Position numbers and translations under genes: made by a program
Part shown: piece after piece, positions 13,170-25,326 of the stretch
Layout: the number at the start of each line of letters is the position of its first letter
Numbering within the stretch: position 1 is the first letter of the stretch
Notes under the pieces: model-generated
Told to the model about the DNA's origin: nothing
The model's database searches: none
What the model saw: the letters and a program-made list of their open reading frames with translations, nothing else
Source: Macrocystis pyrifera
Lineage: Eukaryota; Sar; Phaeophyceae; Laminariales; Laminariaceae
Direction of reading: 5' to 3'
Assembly (NCBI GenBank): GCA_031763025.1
Contig: JASSKH010000021.1
Location: forward strand, 8,737,358-8,801,357
Length of the DNA: 64,000 nt

Positions 13170-15280
13170 AGGACAACCACGGTGGCTTATTTATAGCATG
13201 AGCTCGGACTATACCACTGTACAACATGTTTCAACGAGTACATCGATCGTTAGCCACGTCATCGTGAAATTTTGAAATTTACTTGGTGGTAGTACCGCGC
13301 CGTGTTCCAATAAGTCGTACGTACTATAATTGAGAGCGCTGGTATCGTTCAAAGCGCCGGGTGCTCTGTTCACGCGTCTATTAACATGGGCACAAATAAA
13401 GGGCACATAAGTTTATGCACGCTGCGCTCTGTATACGGTTTTTGTACTTGTTGTCTGTGGATGCTATCGAAATAGGTGGGTGTATGTCATCTATTACAGC
13501 AGTATCATAGTACCGCAGTAAACTCGGCGTTCGTTCCGTGCAACCATCATCACCCACCAATGTGGTTGTTTAATTGCCCTTGAACAGCCGTGTAAAAGCG
13601 CCTATCCCTCGGGCGTCTACCAACGCCTATCATTCTGCCGCACAGGACTGAACAAACTTTCGAAACCCTGTGCACAGTTTTTGTCGGATTAGTTAAGGCA
13701 ACGAACACACCCCATGGATGCACAGAGGGCGGCCTTGCTGCAGCTTTTGTTTAGCTGTGCGTCATGTTCGATGTATAGGCGTTCTTTCCGACACATTATC
13801 CTGCTTGTTGTTGCACCAACAGCAGTCCACAGTATCCGCACTGCTGTAGTATTGACATATTATAGCCTAATTGTCGTTGCTCTCTTCCCCTCTGCTGGCC
13901 GGGCCAGTTGGAACCATCTCTTGCATCATGTTTATCTTGTCCTCCCTGGGAGGCGGAACACAGCAACAGCGCAACGCAATGTCACAGAGTCAGGTCAGCC
14001 GAAAAAAAAACGAGTGCTGCAATGGTATTTACCCCGTATCCCTGTACCATAACGCCGTTCACAATTAGAGAATTATGTGGAAACCCATATCGACAAAATG
14101 TGGTGGAAATCGAGTTTATAAAGCCTTAAATTCATGTGGCGTTTGTTACGTAACATTTTTATTAGTCTAGCACATGAGAAGAAATTCCATTTTGACTGAC
14201 GACAAGATCTGCTGCGTACGATCAGATGCACGTCCCCTTTGTTATATTTTTATTCAAGCTGCAAGTGACAGGACAAGGTGAGCTACCATGGTAAGAGTAA
14301 AATAAGGTCGACCTCACGCAGGGGTACGTACTGCTGTTGATTGGACCACGCCAATGGTGGCCACGGCGTATAGCCACGATTCAAATTCTCACCGATTTTT
14401 TCGCCTATGATCTATGTGCGTGCGCGGCGGTTGTGCGAACTTACTTGTATCATACCAGTACAGCAACAAGCAGCAAGCAGCACCAGTGTGTGTAGAAGTT
14501 CCACGTGCGGTACGAACGTGTACGATACCACAGGCACGATATGCAGAGGGAAATTCGGGACCTGGTACGTATGCCTGAGTTGGCATGTTTGAACAGAGGG
14601 GGGATGGGCAAGATTGTCATATTGTAGAGTTGACGACGGGTGCAGTTGGTTGAACTGGGAAGACTTAGGCAGCGAAGCGTTGAGATAGCAACGAACAAGA
14701 CCATCTGCAGTACTCTGCTACTCGTGGGTGTGGACGAGCAGGGGTCTTGACATTTGAGTGGGAGGTCATCGAGGTGAGAGCATTGTGGACAAGGTCCAGC
14801 AATTACTACGAACAATAAATAATAATCCCAGATTCATGAGCAAAAAACGAAGTGTATTTAATACCTGGAATTGCTACTGGCTGTTCACCAAAATGTATTT
14901 CATAATTTTATCAAAATTAAAATATATATATATAAATACAACTATAATTACGATTTTTGAGGTCGTTGTCACTTGCTAGCTCTTGGCAGACAGACCGACT
15001 GATAGACAGCTCTTCGCAAACAGCCCTTCTTCTTTGAAACAGCCGAACAGCCAAACAAACAGCCAAACAACCTTTCTTCTTTCTTCTTCGCAAACTGCAA
15101 CCAATAGACAGCTCTTCGCACAACGCCTGGAAGAGGCGTCTCGCCTTCGACGCACGGCATCTAGATGCAGCTGTAGGCGGCCAAGCTGCTTGCTGCTGTC
15201 GGCGGCGAACCTGCTGGTGCTGCAGCCCCCGCCTCTCCCTCCTCCACGCCCCCTAAGCCCACCTCCCCCTCGTCGAGAGG
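13170..15280. other. No gene seen
   Basis: Short frames only. The CAAACAGCC-rich stretch at 15000-15080 is a local simple repeat. Confidence 0.55.
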
Positions 15281-15439
15281 CGCGTGGTCCTCGCCCTCTG
15301 GCAAGAGAGCGGCAACGACAAAGACCGACCTGGTGCCGACTGTTGTTTGCGACCGGTGCACGGACCAGCACTTACTTACTTGCCCAAGAACTCCGCACCT
15401 GGTGGCAAAAACGTGGCCTTCGCCACCTGCGAGGATCTC

Positions 15440-15548
15440 ATGTGCGATGGTGGCGGGATCATCCTGTATTGGGCAACCAAGTGCGAGTTATGTGCTCGCC
15501 CGATCAAGGAAGGGACTGTCTGGTACTCCCTCGAGACTGCTGACAGTG
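15440..15548 (+). CDS. Zinc-finger gene, exon A (left edge unresolved)
   Basis: The frame encodes ATKCELCARPIKEGTVWYSL then ETADS plus one base at donor AGTG|GTGATT. C-x2-C followed by P-IK-G resembles the first half of a PARP-type or similar treble-clef finger. The same frame is open upstream to about 15284, so the true exon start or initiator is uncertain; the ATG at 15440 is the nearest. The finger is completed by exon B. Confidence 0.5.
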
Positions 15549-15716
15549 GTGATTGTCTTGGGTCTATTGTTGAATGCTGTCTGTTGCCAGTACGTTTTTT
15601 TGGGGTTTTCAATTGCCTTTTTGCATACAAACCTACCTCAAAGCGTTTATGATTTTTTGGACTCATCCATGCTCGTTCTTTCCCCTTCGTGCGTTGCGTC
15701 GGCTCCTCTTACACAG

Positions 15717-15808
15717 AGCACGCGAACGCGCGCATGCACAACTGTTTGCGGGACGTGAACGAAGGAACGGAGGATTCAGCTGTCCCCGTCACCGCTGCAC
15801 CGAACGAT
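15717..15808 (+). CDS. Zinc-finger gene, exon B
   Basis: Good acceptor GGCTCCTCTTACACAG and donor AACGAT|GTGAGTG. The split codon gives Glu, then HANARMHNCLRDVNEGTE and DSAVPVTAAPND. H and C residues fall where a Cx2C...HxC finger opened in exon A would close (HNC, one residue shorter than the usual HxxC). Phase 0 at its end matches the next exon. Confidence 0.5.
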
Positions 15809-15899
15809 GTGAGTGCTGCTGCTACTGTGGTGCATTTTCGGTGCACACGATTTTTGTGTGTACATGTTTTGGTGACCCTACGTACCCCGTTTGCTCGTT

Positions 15900-15902
15900 T
15901 TC

Positions 15903-15938
<36 letters not shown>

Positions 15939-16940
15939 CAGCGCCACGCCATGAGTGCTGCTGCTGTGCACCTGCTGCTCCTGTGCACTTGCTGCTGCTG
16001 TGCACTTGCTGCTGCTGTAGCGCTGCTGCGTTGTTGCCGTGCATCATGCTGGAAGTGTACATATTTCGGATCGTCAATAAATTCCGTAGGGTTCGCGATG
16101 GCGGCATACTAGGGTACATCATGCTTTTTTTCCTCCATATTTTCATATCGTTGCTATGCTGCTGCTGCTGCTGCCAACGCTGCTGCTGCCAACGCTGCGG
16201 CGATTCGTTGCAGCTTCTGCTGCTGCTAATGCTGTAGCTGCTTCTGCTGCTAATGCTGCCGCAATATCCACTGAATGTTCGTACGGTATGTACTCGGATT
16301 ATTGTTTTTATTGGTCGTTTTTGTACCCAAATGGTTCTTCTGATACGTGAAAAATATTTTTGTCGTTTTGCTCCTGCATTTTGCGTACGTACTGCTTTTT
16401 CTCGTTTTTGGCTTGATTTTTTTTCCTGTCGTTGCTATGCTGCTGCTTGCTGCTGCTGTGGTGCTGCTGCGTTGTTGCCGTACATCATGCTGCACTTGTG
16501 TGTGTACATATTTCTGTATCGTCACTGAATTTCCGTAGGTTTTGCGACCGCGGCATACCAGGGTACATAGTTTTCTTCTTCCTTATTTTCATATCGTTGC
16601 TATGTTGCTGCTGCCAACGCGGATTATTGTTTTTGTTGGCCGTTTTTGTACCCAAATGTTTTTTTTTATACGTACGTAAAAAAAATATTTTGGTCGTTTT
16701 GCTCCTGCATTTTGCGTACGAACTACTTTTCTCGTATTTTAGCTTGGTTCTTTTCGTATTGTTGCTATGCTGCTGCTGCGTTGTTGCCGTACAGCATGCG
16801 GGGGTGGGTCTATCTATAGTGAGGTACCAAAAATACTTTTCGGACGGACTCGGGGTACATACTTTTTTTCTTCCTTCTATTCATATCGTTGCTATGCTGC
16901 TGCTGCTGCTGCTGCTGCCAACGCTGTGGCGATCCGTTGC

Positions 16941-16974
<34 letters not shown>

Positions 16975-17850
16975 AGTGGCGCCGCAATATTCACTGAATG
17001 TTCGTATGTACTCGGATAATTGTGTTTCTTGGTCGTTTTGTCGTTTTGTGGCGCTGCTGCGTTGTTCCCGTACACATCATGCTGGACATGATTTGTGTGC
17101 CTATTACACTTGTGCGTATGTACATATTTCTGTATCGTCAACGATTTTTTTTGTGGTGTTGCTGCGTTGTTGCCGTACATCATGCTGGACGTGATTTGTG
17201 TGTGCATTACACTCGTGTGTGTGTACGTATTTCTGTCTCGTCAATAATTACCGTACGTTTTGCGATTGCGGCAGACCAGGGTACATAGTTTTTTTCTTCC
17301 TTCTTTTCATATCGTTGCTATGCTGCTGCTGCTGCAGCCAACGTTGCGGCGATCCGTTGCTGCTGCTGCTGCTGCTGCTGCTAATGCTAATGCTAATAAT
17401 AATGCTGCCGCAATATTCACTGGATGTTCGCATGAACTCGGATTATTGTTTTTCTTGATCGTTTTTGTACCTAATGGTCATTTGGGTACCTGGAAAAAAC
17501 ATTTTGGTCATTTTGCTGCTGCATTTTGCGTACGTACTGCTTTTTCTCGTTTTGGGCTTCGTTCTTTCCATATCGCTGCTACGCTGCTGTGGTGCTGCTG
17601 CTGCGTTGTACATCATGCTGGTCATTTGTGTGTACATATTTTTGTTTCGCCAATGAAATTGCGTAGTTTTTGCGGTCGCGGCATACCAGGGTACATACTT
17701 TTGTTTCTTCTTTTTTATCATGTCTTTGCTATGCCGCTACTGCTGCCAACGCTGCGGCGATCCATTGCTGCTTCTGCTGCTGCTAATGTTGCTAATGCTG
17801 CCGCAACCACTGCTCGAAGCCGTTGCGGCTGCTGCTGCTGCTGCGGCTGA
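15900..17850 (+). repeat. CTG-rich minisatellite, about 410-450-bp unit
   Basis: Units begin at CATACCAGGGTACAT-like sites near 16108, 16552, 16853, 17273 and 17682. Each contains CATATCGTTGCTATG, CTG runs of 4-10 units, GTTGTTGCCGTACATCATG and GTTTTGCTCCTGCATTTTG. The array fills the 2.36-kb intron between zinc-finger exons B and C. Confidence 0.88.
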
Positions 17851-18172
17851 TGCTGCTAATAATGCTGGCTCAATATCCACTGATTCTTCTTATGTATTCG
17901 GATTACTGTTTTTCTTGGTCGTTTTTGCACCCAAATGGTCGTTTGGGTACGTTAAAAAAATATGTTGGCCGTTTTCCTGCTGCGTTTTACGCATGTACTT
18001 GCTGCTTCTGCTGCTGCTGCCGTCGTATAGCAAGCGATTACGTACTGCTGTTGTGCCGCTGTAGAGCAGTACAAATAATGAACTCTGCCCCCCCCCCCCC
18101 CCCCCCCTTCCCCCTCCCCCGCCATTCCCTGCACGCCACTCCCGCCCCGCGCACCCTGTTTACTTCGACCAG

Positions 18173-18335
18173 GTCGGTGGCAAGTGCTACAACTGCCGCC
18201 TGACGGACTCCACCATCAAAGACGGAGACATCATCATCAAGCATAAGAAGACTCCCTTCCATTTCGCCTGCTCCAGGGCTTCGCGGAATTCCGAAGCAGT
18301 ACGCCAAGCAGATTGTCTCCATCCAGGACGAATGA
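18173..18335 (+). pseudogene. Zinc-finger gene, exon C, with apparent 1-nt frameshift
   Basis: The acceptor TTCGACCAG follows a 20-nt poly(C) tract. The exon encodes GGKCYNCRLTDSTIKDGDII then IKHKKTPFHFACSR, a clean Cx2C...HxxC finger parallel to the first (KCxxC...IKxG). At the AGGGCT near 18277 the frame goes into low-quality sequence open to 18757. The +1 frame gives RGIPKQYAKQIVSIQDE and stops at TGA 18333-18335, which looks natural. Either one extra G is a sequencing error or the gene is broken. Function unknown; nucleic-acid binding is plausible. Confidence 0.5.
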
Positions 18336-18789
18336 GAGGCAACAAATTGTTCCCACATTTCCCAAAATCACGATTATTTCTCCCTACACATACCCAACGG
18401 GTTCAACAGCGGACATATCCACATTCTGGGCCTCCCGCCTCGTTACTACAGCAGCCTGGAAGACTATTTACATATCATGTCTCATCCAAACTCCTATGCT
18501 GGCTAAATCGAAATCGCGGCCACCCAGCAACTATACAACATTTCCATAACCGTTGTCGTTGCCGGCACTGCTGCTTTCCCCTCTGTCCCGAACCTTCCTT
18601 GAAACAACAGCCTGTATGTTGTATATCATCCACATGCCATGCACTACTCCACTCTCTCCCCGCACTGATTAAAGATGTTATTCTTATTATTAGACGAATA
18701 TGTCATTCTTACTCTTGCGTCACCCGATCTTACGTTTCACATTACATTCACAAATAAACGCGATTATTACATCCTTCACCGTTTCTTAC

Positions 18790-18994
18790 ACAAATACTTT
18801 TAGTTTGGTTGGCTTTGGGTATTGCCCCAATTGCAATATAACTGCAATTGGCGTCATAACATTTAGTTTGGTTGGCTTTGGGCTATTACCCCAATTGCAA
18901 TATACTGGTAACTGCAATTGGCGTCAAAGCCCAAAGCCAACCAAAACCGCAATTGGCGTCATAGCCCAAAGCCAACCAAACTAAATGTATTTGT
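18790..18994. mobile_element. Small inverted-repeat element, 205 bp
   Basis: ACAAATACTTTTAGTTTGG at the left is inverted at the right end (CCAAACTAAATGTATTTGT). Inside, TTGGTTGGCTTTGGG and CAATTGGCGTC occur several times in both orientations. Confidence 0.7.
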
Positions 18995-19196
18995 ACAAGA
19001 AACGACAGAATACCCACTCCGAAGGAAAGCCTTGTATATATATATAAAATCTTCGAGGAACCTTTCGGTAATTATTTATTTTTCGATTCGGAAATGCTAT
19101 CTGACCAAAACAATTAAATAAATTGACCCCAATTTCAATTTAATTATTTCGTACTGGAAATAGAGAGAATTATTTATTTTCCGTCTTCGGGCACAC

Positions 19197-19495
19197 GAAA
19201 TGCATTCGAGCGCTGTTCTCAGTTTGCTTGTCTCTTTTTTAGTGAAATCGCAGGTGGAGTTGTTGAGAGTGACGGGAGAGGCCAGTTGGGACCAGCACAG
19301 ACGGAACCCCAGAGTCAGTTGTTTATTACAACAAGTAAAGGACAAATTGACAAGAGATCTCTGTACCGCGAAATAGTTGTTGTTGGCGAAATGAGAACTG
19401 AGGTGGATGCATGCTCGAGGGGGCAAGAGCTTGCCGCCGGCGTCCTACGGTATTCTCCCAGACCTGAAAAAAAAACCATTTTTTTTTTGTGTGTT
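19197..19495 (+). repeat. Interspersed repeat, copy 2, left part
   Basis: Same family as 12328-12958. It continues at 21252-21315 after the inserted element. Confidence 0.88.
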
Positions 19496-21251
19496 CACAC
19501 CTCGGATAACGTAACACTTAACGTTTTATGTTAATGTTAGGCGTCAGCGAAAAAAATACGTAACATTACGTTACTACGTTAACTACTTTCTGGATTTTGT
19601 TATAACATTGTGTTATTACGGGGGTCCATAGTTAATGGGACCAAATTTGTTAGTACAAATAGGTAAATATATAGGTTTTTATGTATACCATAGGTCCTAT
19701 TAACTATGGACCCCCGTAATAGTGTGTTATGATATTGGCGGGCGATCGCGTAACATTATGTTGGAGTGTTACCTTGATCTCGTACTGACCGCAGTATATG
19801 TGTTACGGTGTTAGGGTATGCAGCCCATAGCGCGTAACACTATGTTAGCGTGTTAGCGGAATTCCTGGTGGTTACCGTAACACACGTTAAAGGGATAACG
19901 TACATGGTCACTTAAACCTTAACATTATGTTACCGTGTTCGCGGCATCAGCCCGTAGCGAGTAACGTTATGTTAGTGTGTCAGCGGGATTCTTCGTGCTA
20001 CCGTAACACCCTTTCGACGGATAACGTACACGGCCAAATAAACGCGTACATAACACTATGTTAGTGTGTTAGTGAAATTCCTAGGGGCTATCGTAACACA
20101 CGTTAGAGAGATGACGTATATGGTCAATGCAACGTTAACATTATGTTACTGTATCAGCCGCAGCAGCAGTCCGTTTCGAGCGATGTTATGTGAGGGTATT
20201 ACGGAAGTCTTGCTACCGTAACAACATAACATACGTCAAACGGATAACGTATATTATCGATAAAACACTATTAATAGCATTATGTTAATGTTGTTAACTC
20301 GTATGCAATGTATGTAGTGACACAAGTTAGTAGATAACGTACACCCCCAATCTAAACTCAACAATACGTTACTGCCGTGTTAACTCGTACGTGCGAGTGT
20401 GCAGATTACGTTATAGATGGATAACGTAATGTGTTATAGATGGATAACGTACTGGCGGGGTTTCCACAAACACAAATGAGGAGTTTTTTTGCGGGGATCC
20501 CTCATAAATACCCCTGTTTTGGGGTTTTAAAATATGGAGGCGTTTTTTTTACCGGGGATGCCATGCTAACCTCCCCCCCGGGGATATTTTTGTAGGGATG
20601 TCGGCGAAATTGGATAACACGTCAAGTATATTAGGATGTTACGCATGGGCCGGCCAAGACTGTAACGTGTCTAACGTACGTTAAGTGTTACGTTATCCGA
20701 CCCTAAGGCAATCAGATGGGGGGTCCAGATAACGTATAGTGTTAATAGTGCTGGTCATTGCGTTATGTTACGTTAGTGTGTTATCTGTAACACAATGTTA
20801 TGTGTTGGTAGTGCTGGCGAACATGGTAACGTTATGTTAGGGTGTTATGTATAACACTCCTCCTAAGGGTAACATAATGTTATTGTGTTACGTCTAACGC
20901 TGCGTCGACAATAACATTATGTTATCGTGTTAGTAAACACGTGGATATCGATCTGGGAATGTTAGAGTGATAACGTACGTATTTGGTCAAAGCCTAACAC
21001 TGTGTTACGGTGTTAGTTCAAGGACTGATCACGGCGTAACATAATGTTACTGTACCAGAGCTGGACGAGACCGAGCGGCAACATAACGTTAAGGCTCGTG
21101 CACGTTCGTGGGTTTCCAGTTAACGCTGTGTTACTGCGTTACCGTGATCGCTCCTCTAATGCTAACACTATGCTCGTACGTTACCACGTTCCTGTGTTAG
21201 GCCCCATAACGTAGATAAGTGTTATCCGAGTGTTACGTTATCCGAGGTGTG
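19496..21251. mobile_element. TIR element of 1756 bp packed with TAACATTATGTTA palindromes
   Basis: Inverted ends CACACCTCGGATAACGTAAC close both sides. The related repeat at 12890-12925 is uninterrupted and acts as an empty site, locating the insertion. The flanks GTGTT and GTATT suggest a 5-bp duplication with one change. The interior is built from dozens of degenerate TAACRTTATGTTA and GTGTTAGYG words in both orientations, with no ORF of note. A TA-MITE is nested at 19616-19719. Confidence 0.82.
19616..19719. mobile_element. MITE copy nested in a larger element
   Basis: Perfect TIRs and TA on both flanks (19614-19615, 19720-19721). It sits inside the 19496-21251 element, so it is the younger insertion. 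Confidence 0.92.
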
Positions 21252-21529
21252 GTATTGTTGCACATTCGACAGATTGACGTATTTTCAACTGCCGTGTTAT
21301 TATTTTTGCGAGTACCGGATGAGGATCGCAAAATACAAATCAAGGCGAAAAGTAGAAAGTAATCAACTAACTGCTGTTGTAAAAGATCTTCGATAATTCG
21401 TATGCAATTTTTTAGTAGTATTCAATTTTTTTATTTTAATAGTACTCGTAGACAATTTTGTTGTCGCACAAGAAGTAGTCCACTCCTGTTGCTGTAATGT
21501 ATAATCCTGTGGTTGTGCTATAGTATGCG

Positions 21530-22930
21530 AAGTTGTTGTTGGCCAAATGAGAAATGAGGTGGACGCATGCTCTAGGGGGTAAAAAACATGACTAAGTACT
21601 ATGGAAATATCAGATCGTATCGGGGTTATATATAGGGTAGCCCTATACTGATACCAGGCTCTACTGCTATAGTATGCGAATGACGACGCTTTGTTGGCCA
21701 ATGAAAAACATTTTGTGGGTTCTTACACATTCGACAGATTGACATGTATTTTCAACTGGCGGGTCATTATTTGCAAGTAACGAAACATACGATGAGGATC
21801 GCAAACAAATAAAGGCGAAAATAGAAAGTAATCTACTGCTGCCGGCGGCGTCCTACGGTATCCCGCCAAACCGAAAAAAAAAAAAGCCCACTTTTTGCCT
21901 TTCGCTGCTGTAAAAGACCTGCGATAGTATGCATTTTTTTTGCCATTCGAGACGGATACAGCACTACAAAGTAGTACTCGTAGATAATTTTGCTGTGGCA
22001 CAAAAAAAAACCCACTCCTGTTGTACTGTAAAAGACCTGCCATAGTATGCGAATGGGAACGCGAAGTACACCAAAAAAGTGTTATTTCAGCTCGTGCGAC
22101 GATACACGATAGACGCTCAATCTCGACAGAGACTCAGCCCACGGACAACCCGCGCGGTGGCGGGCAAGATCAACTAGTATAGATGACGGGCTCGAAGAAA
22201 TGAGGTGGATGCATGCTCTAGGGGGCAAGAGCTTGCCGGCGGCGTCCAACGGTGTCCTCCCAAACCTGAATAAAGCCCATTTTATGCCATTCGAGACGCT
22301 TGTTGAAATGTTTTTTTTTTTGCCATTCGAGACGGATACAGCATAATTGTGCTGTGGCACAAAAAGTAACCCACTCCTGTTGTACTGTAAAAGACCTGCT
22401 ATAGTATGCGAATGGAAACGCGAAGTACACCAAACAAATATATTATTTCAGCTCGTGCGACGATACACGATAGACGCTCGATGTCGACAGAGACTCAGCC
22501 CACGGGCAACCCGTGCGGTGGCGGGCAAGATCAACTAGTGTAGATGACGGGCTCGAAGAAATGAGGTGGATGCATGCTCTAGGGGGCAAGAACTTGCCGG
22601 CGGCGTCCAACGGTATCCTCCCAAACCTGAAAAAACCCCATTTTTTGCCATTCGACACGTTTGTTGTACTGTAAAAGACCTGCTCGTGCGACGATAGACG
22701 ATAAACGTTTGTTGCACAGTAACTGTAAAAGACCTGCTCGTGCGACGTAGACGATAGACGCTCGATGTCGACAGAGACTCAGCCCACGGGCAACCCGCTC
22801 GGTGGCGGGAAATATCAACTAGCATAGATGACGGGCTCGAAGAAATGAGGTGGATGCATGCTCTAGGGGGCGGGAGCTTGCCGGCGGCGTCCTACGGTAT
22901 CCTCCCAAACCTGAAAAAAACCCCATTTTT
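21530..22930. repeat. Degenerate serial copies of the 12.3/19.2-kb repeat
   Basis: The module GAGGTGGATGCATGCTCTAG then GGGGCAAGAGCTTGCCGG and the TTGCCATTCGAGACGG module recur near 21555, 21840, 22200, 22560 and 22855. GCTCGTGCGACGATACACGA also recurs. No gene is seen here. Confidence 0.75.
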
Positions 22931-22997
22931 TACCGTTCGAGACGGATACAACAGTAGTAGATAATGTTTTCCATCTATTTCGTGCACACCAGCGGCC

Positions 22998-23245
22998 AAT
23001 GCGCTGCACTGAGCGTAGGACCCAAGCGTCTGAGCCAACTCTTGTATTCATCGCCACCCTTGCACAACCGGACAGCACTACAGCAGTAGCGCGCATCTGG
23101 TCTGGTGTATAGACCTCTCCCCAACTCGGTATGGGCGTCTGAGCCAACTCTTGCGTTCATCGCCACCCTTGCACAACAAGACGGCACTACAGCAGTAGCA
23201 GGCACCTGGTCTGGTGTATAGACGTCTCCCCAACTCGGTATGGGA
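22998..23245 (+). repeat. Tandem duplication, about 117-bp period
   Basis: GTCTGAGCCAACTCTTG near 23028 and 23145, each followed by CGCCACCCTTGCACAAC and ACTACAGCAGTAGC; two copies. Confidence 0.75.
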
Positions 23246-23507
23246 TATGGGAATATGGGAAAACCACCGTATGCGGTATGGTATGTGTTGACGGTATGAT
23301 ATGGGAAAAACACAGTAGATGGTACGGTACGTTTGCGGCATAGTACCATGGTACGATGTCGTGGATGTAATATATGGCTAAAATTGCCTGGTGGTATGGC
23401 ATGTTTCAGAATATAAGGTCCGTACGGGTCGAATACGTCGTACGAATATCATCTGTAACGAGCTTATATATCGGCCATTACAAAGTGTTCGAAAATATAA
23501 GCCTTGC

Positions 23508-23541
23508 GGACAGACAGACAGAGAGACAGACAGACAGACAT

Positions 23542-23580
<39 letters not shown>

Positions 23581-23635
23581 AACAGACATACAGACAGACA
23601 TACAGACAGACAGACAGGCAGACAGACACACAGAC

Positions 23636-23720
<85 letters not shown>

Positions 23721-23729
23721 TACATACAT

Positions 23730-23811
<82 letters not shown>

Positions 23812-23892
23812 TGACAGACAGACTGACAGACAGACTGACAGGCAGGCAGACAGACAGACAGACTGACAGACTGACAGACAGACAGACAGACA
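23508..23892. repeat. (GACA)n microsatellite, about 385 bp
   Basis: Nearly uninterrupted GACA with scattered TACA, GACT and GGCA variants. Open frames on both strands across it are artefacts of the 12-nt frame repeat. Confidence 0.97.
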
Positions 23893-24514
23893 TATTTGCA
23901 TTTATCAAAACAGTGACTCAGTTCTACAAACTGAGAACTTAGGGCACATGCGTAGCACGTAGTTTGAAAATGGATTCCCGATGTTTATCTCTAACGGTTG
24001 TGAAACATACAATAGAAACCCACATCGGACTGCATAAGTTAAATGCAAGCGGCAAAGGGGTTAGCTGCCTTGTTCATGGTGACGAAGAAATCGGTATGTG
24101 TAACTCGTGTAGAAGGTCGTGGACTTCGTAAGCTGCTTGGAAGGTGACCTTCGATGCCTTGCAGTATTGTGTAGAGTTCCCACCGTGCTGTTGTATGCTG
24201 CACACACTGGTGCGCAGGTTGGAGGTTTTTCCATAAGTTTAGGCAGAATGTTTGCGGAGAGAACCCTAACCACTATGGAAGACTCACCAACATCCCGTAA
24301 CTCCAGCAGATTGTGCGCACTGACCTGCCCCACTCAAACCATGCGGATTCTCCTCGTCCAGCTACGCAGTCAATTCCCGATTATTTTGGATGCCCCGGTC
24401 GGCGAGGCAGTCTGATGGGTTATGTATGGTTTTCGCACTCCTAGCCTATCGTGTTTGTGTGTTTACTCTGTTGTATGTAGCACAGCAGTAGTAGAAGAGC
24501 CACGTTGAATATTC

Positions 24515-25000
24515 TGACCGTGTACTAGGATACCCTATACCTCCTCGAGTACTGGCCCGTTTTGGCTACACGATAGCTTCAATGGTAGCCCTACATCATG
24601 CAGAGACTCTAATGGTAGTGCGTTACCGACCCGGAGCGTGTGCGGCAACTACGGCGCGGTGTCGCAAATAAGGCTTATTTGCGACACCAGCCAGAAGATT
24701 CTGCGGGATGTACCAGGATACCCCATATCTCCTCGAGTGCTGGCGCAAAACGATGGCTTCAATGGTAGCCCTACACCATGTTGAGACTCTACTGGTAATG
24801 CTTTGCTGATCCGGAGCGTGTGCGGCAACCACGTCGCGGTGTCGCAAATACGGTATCGTGTCGCAAAATAAGCCGCTTATTCGCGACACCGATCTGACCG
24901 TTTTGCGGGTGCACCAGGATGCCAGATATCTCCTCAAGTAAGTCCTGGCCCGTTTCGGCCATGCGATAGCTTCAATGATGGCCCTGCACCATGACAACAC
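24515..25000 (-). repeat. TTTGCGACACC repeat cluster, opposite orientation
   Basis: Reverse-complement units of the 11.6-12.3-kb cluster (ATATCTCCTCGAGT, GGAGCGTGTGCGGCAACCAC). Confidence 0.88.
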
Positions 25001-25326
25001 ATGCAACAAACAACTTACCTAGCCAGTCAAATATCAGTTATTGGCGCCACAGAAAGCGCTTGTATACGAACGAGTATACAACAAAAATAATTCGTTGTTT
25101 GCGCATCTATCATATAAACAGGCGTGGTCTGCACTTCATGGTGCGCAGATCAGATCACACGCTTTTTCTAGCTCGTTCGACGTCAAAGCGGCTCAGTCGC
25201 ATTTAATTTGTTTCTGCCCAGTTGTGGCTGCGGGTTGTGGGATCCTTATATTTCCGTCCAAAGTGGTAGAGCGACAACATGAAGACCAAGCGTGCCTTAC
25301 ATTTCGGCGCGTGGAACAACACCGCG

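Noticed and set aside
15689-17850. Several Leu/Cys/Ala-rich frames of 100-196 codons
   Set aside because: They are translations of CTG runs in the intronic minisatellite, except the first 30 codons after 15717, which belong to exon B.
23378-23942. Long open frames on both strands (CLSVCLSV and TDRQTDRQ proteins)
   Set aside because: They are translations of the GACA microsatellite, which has no stop in these frames.
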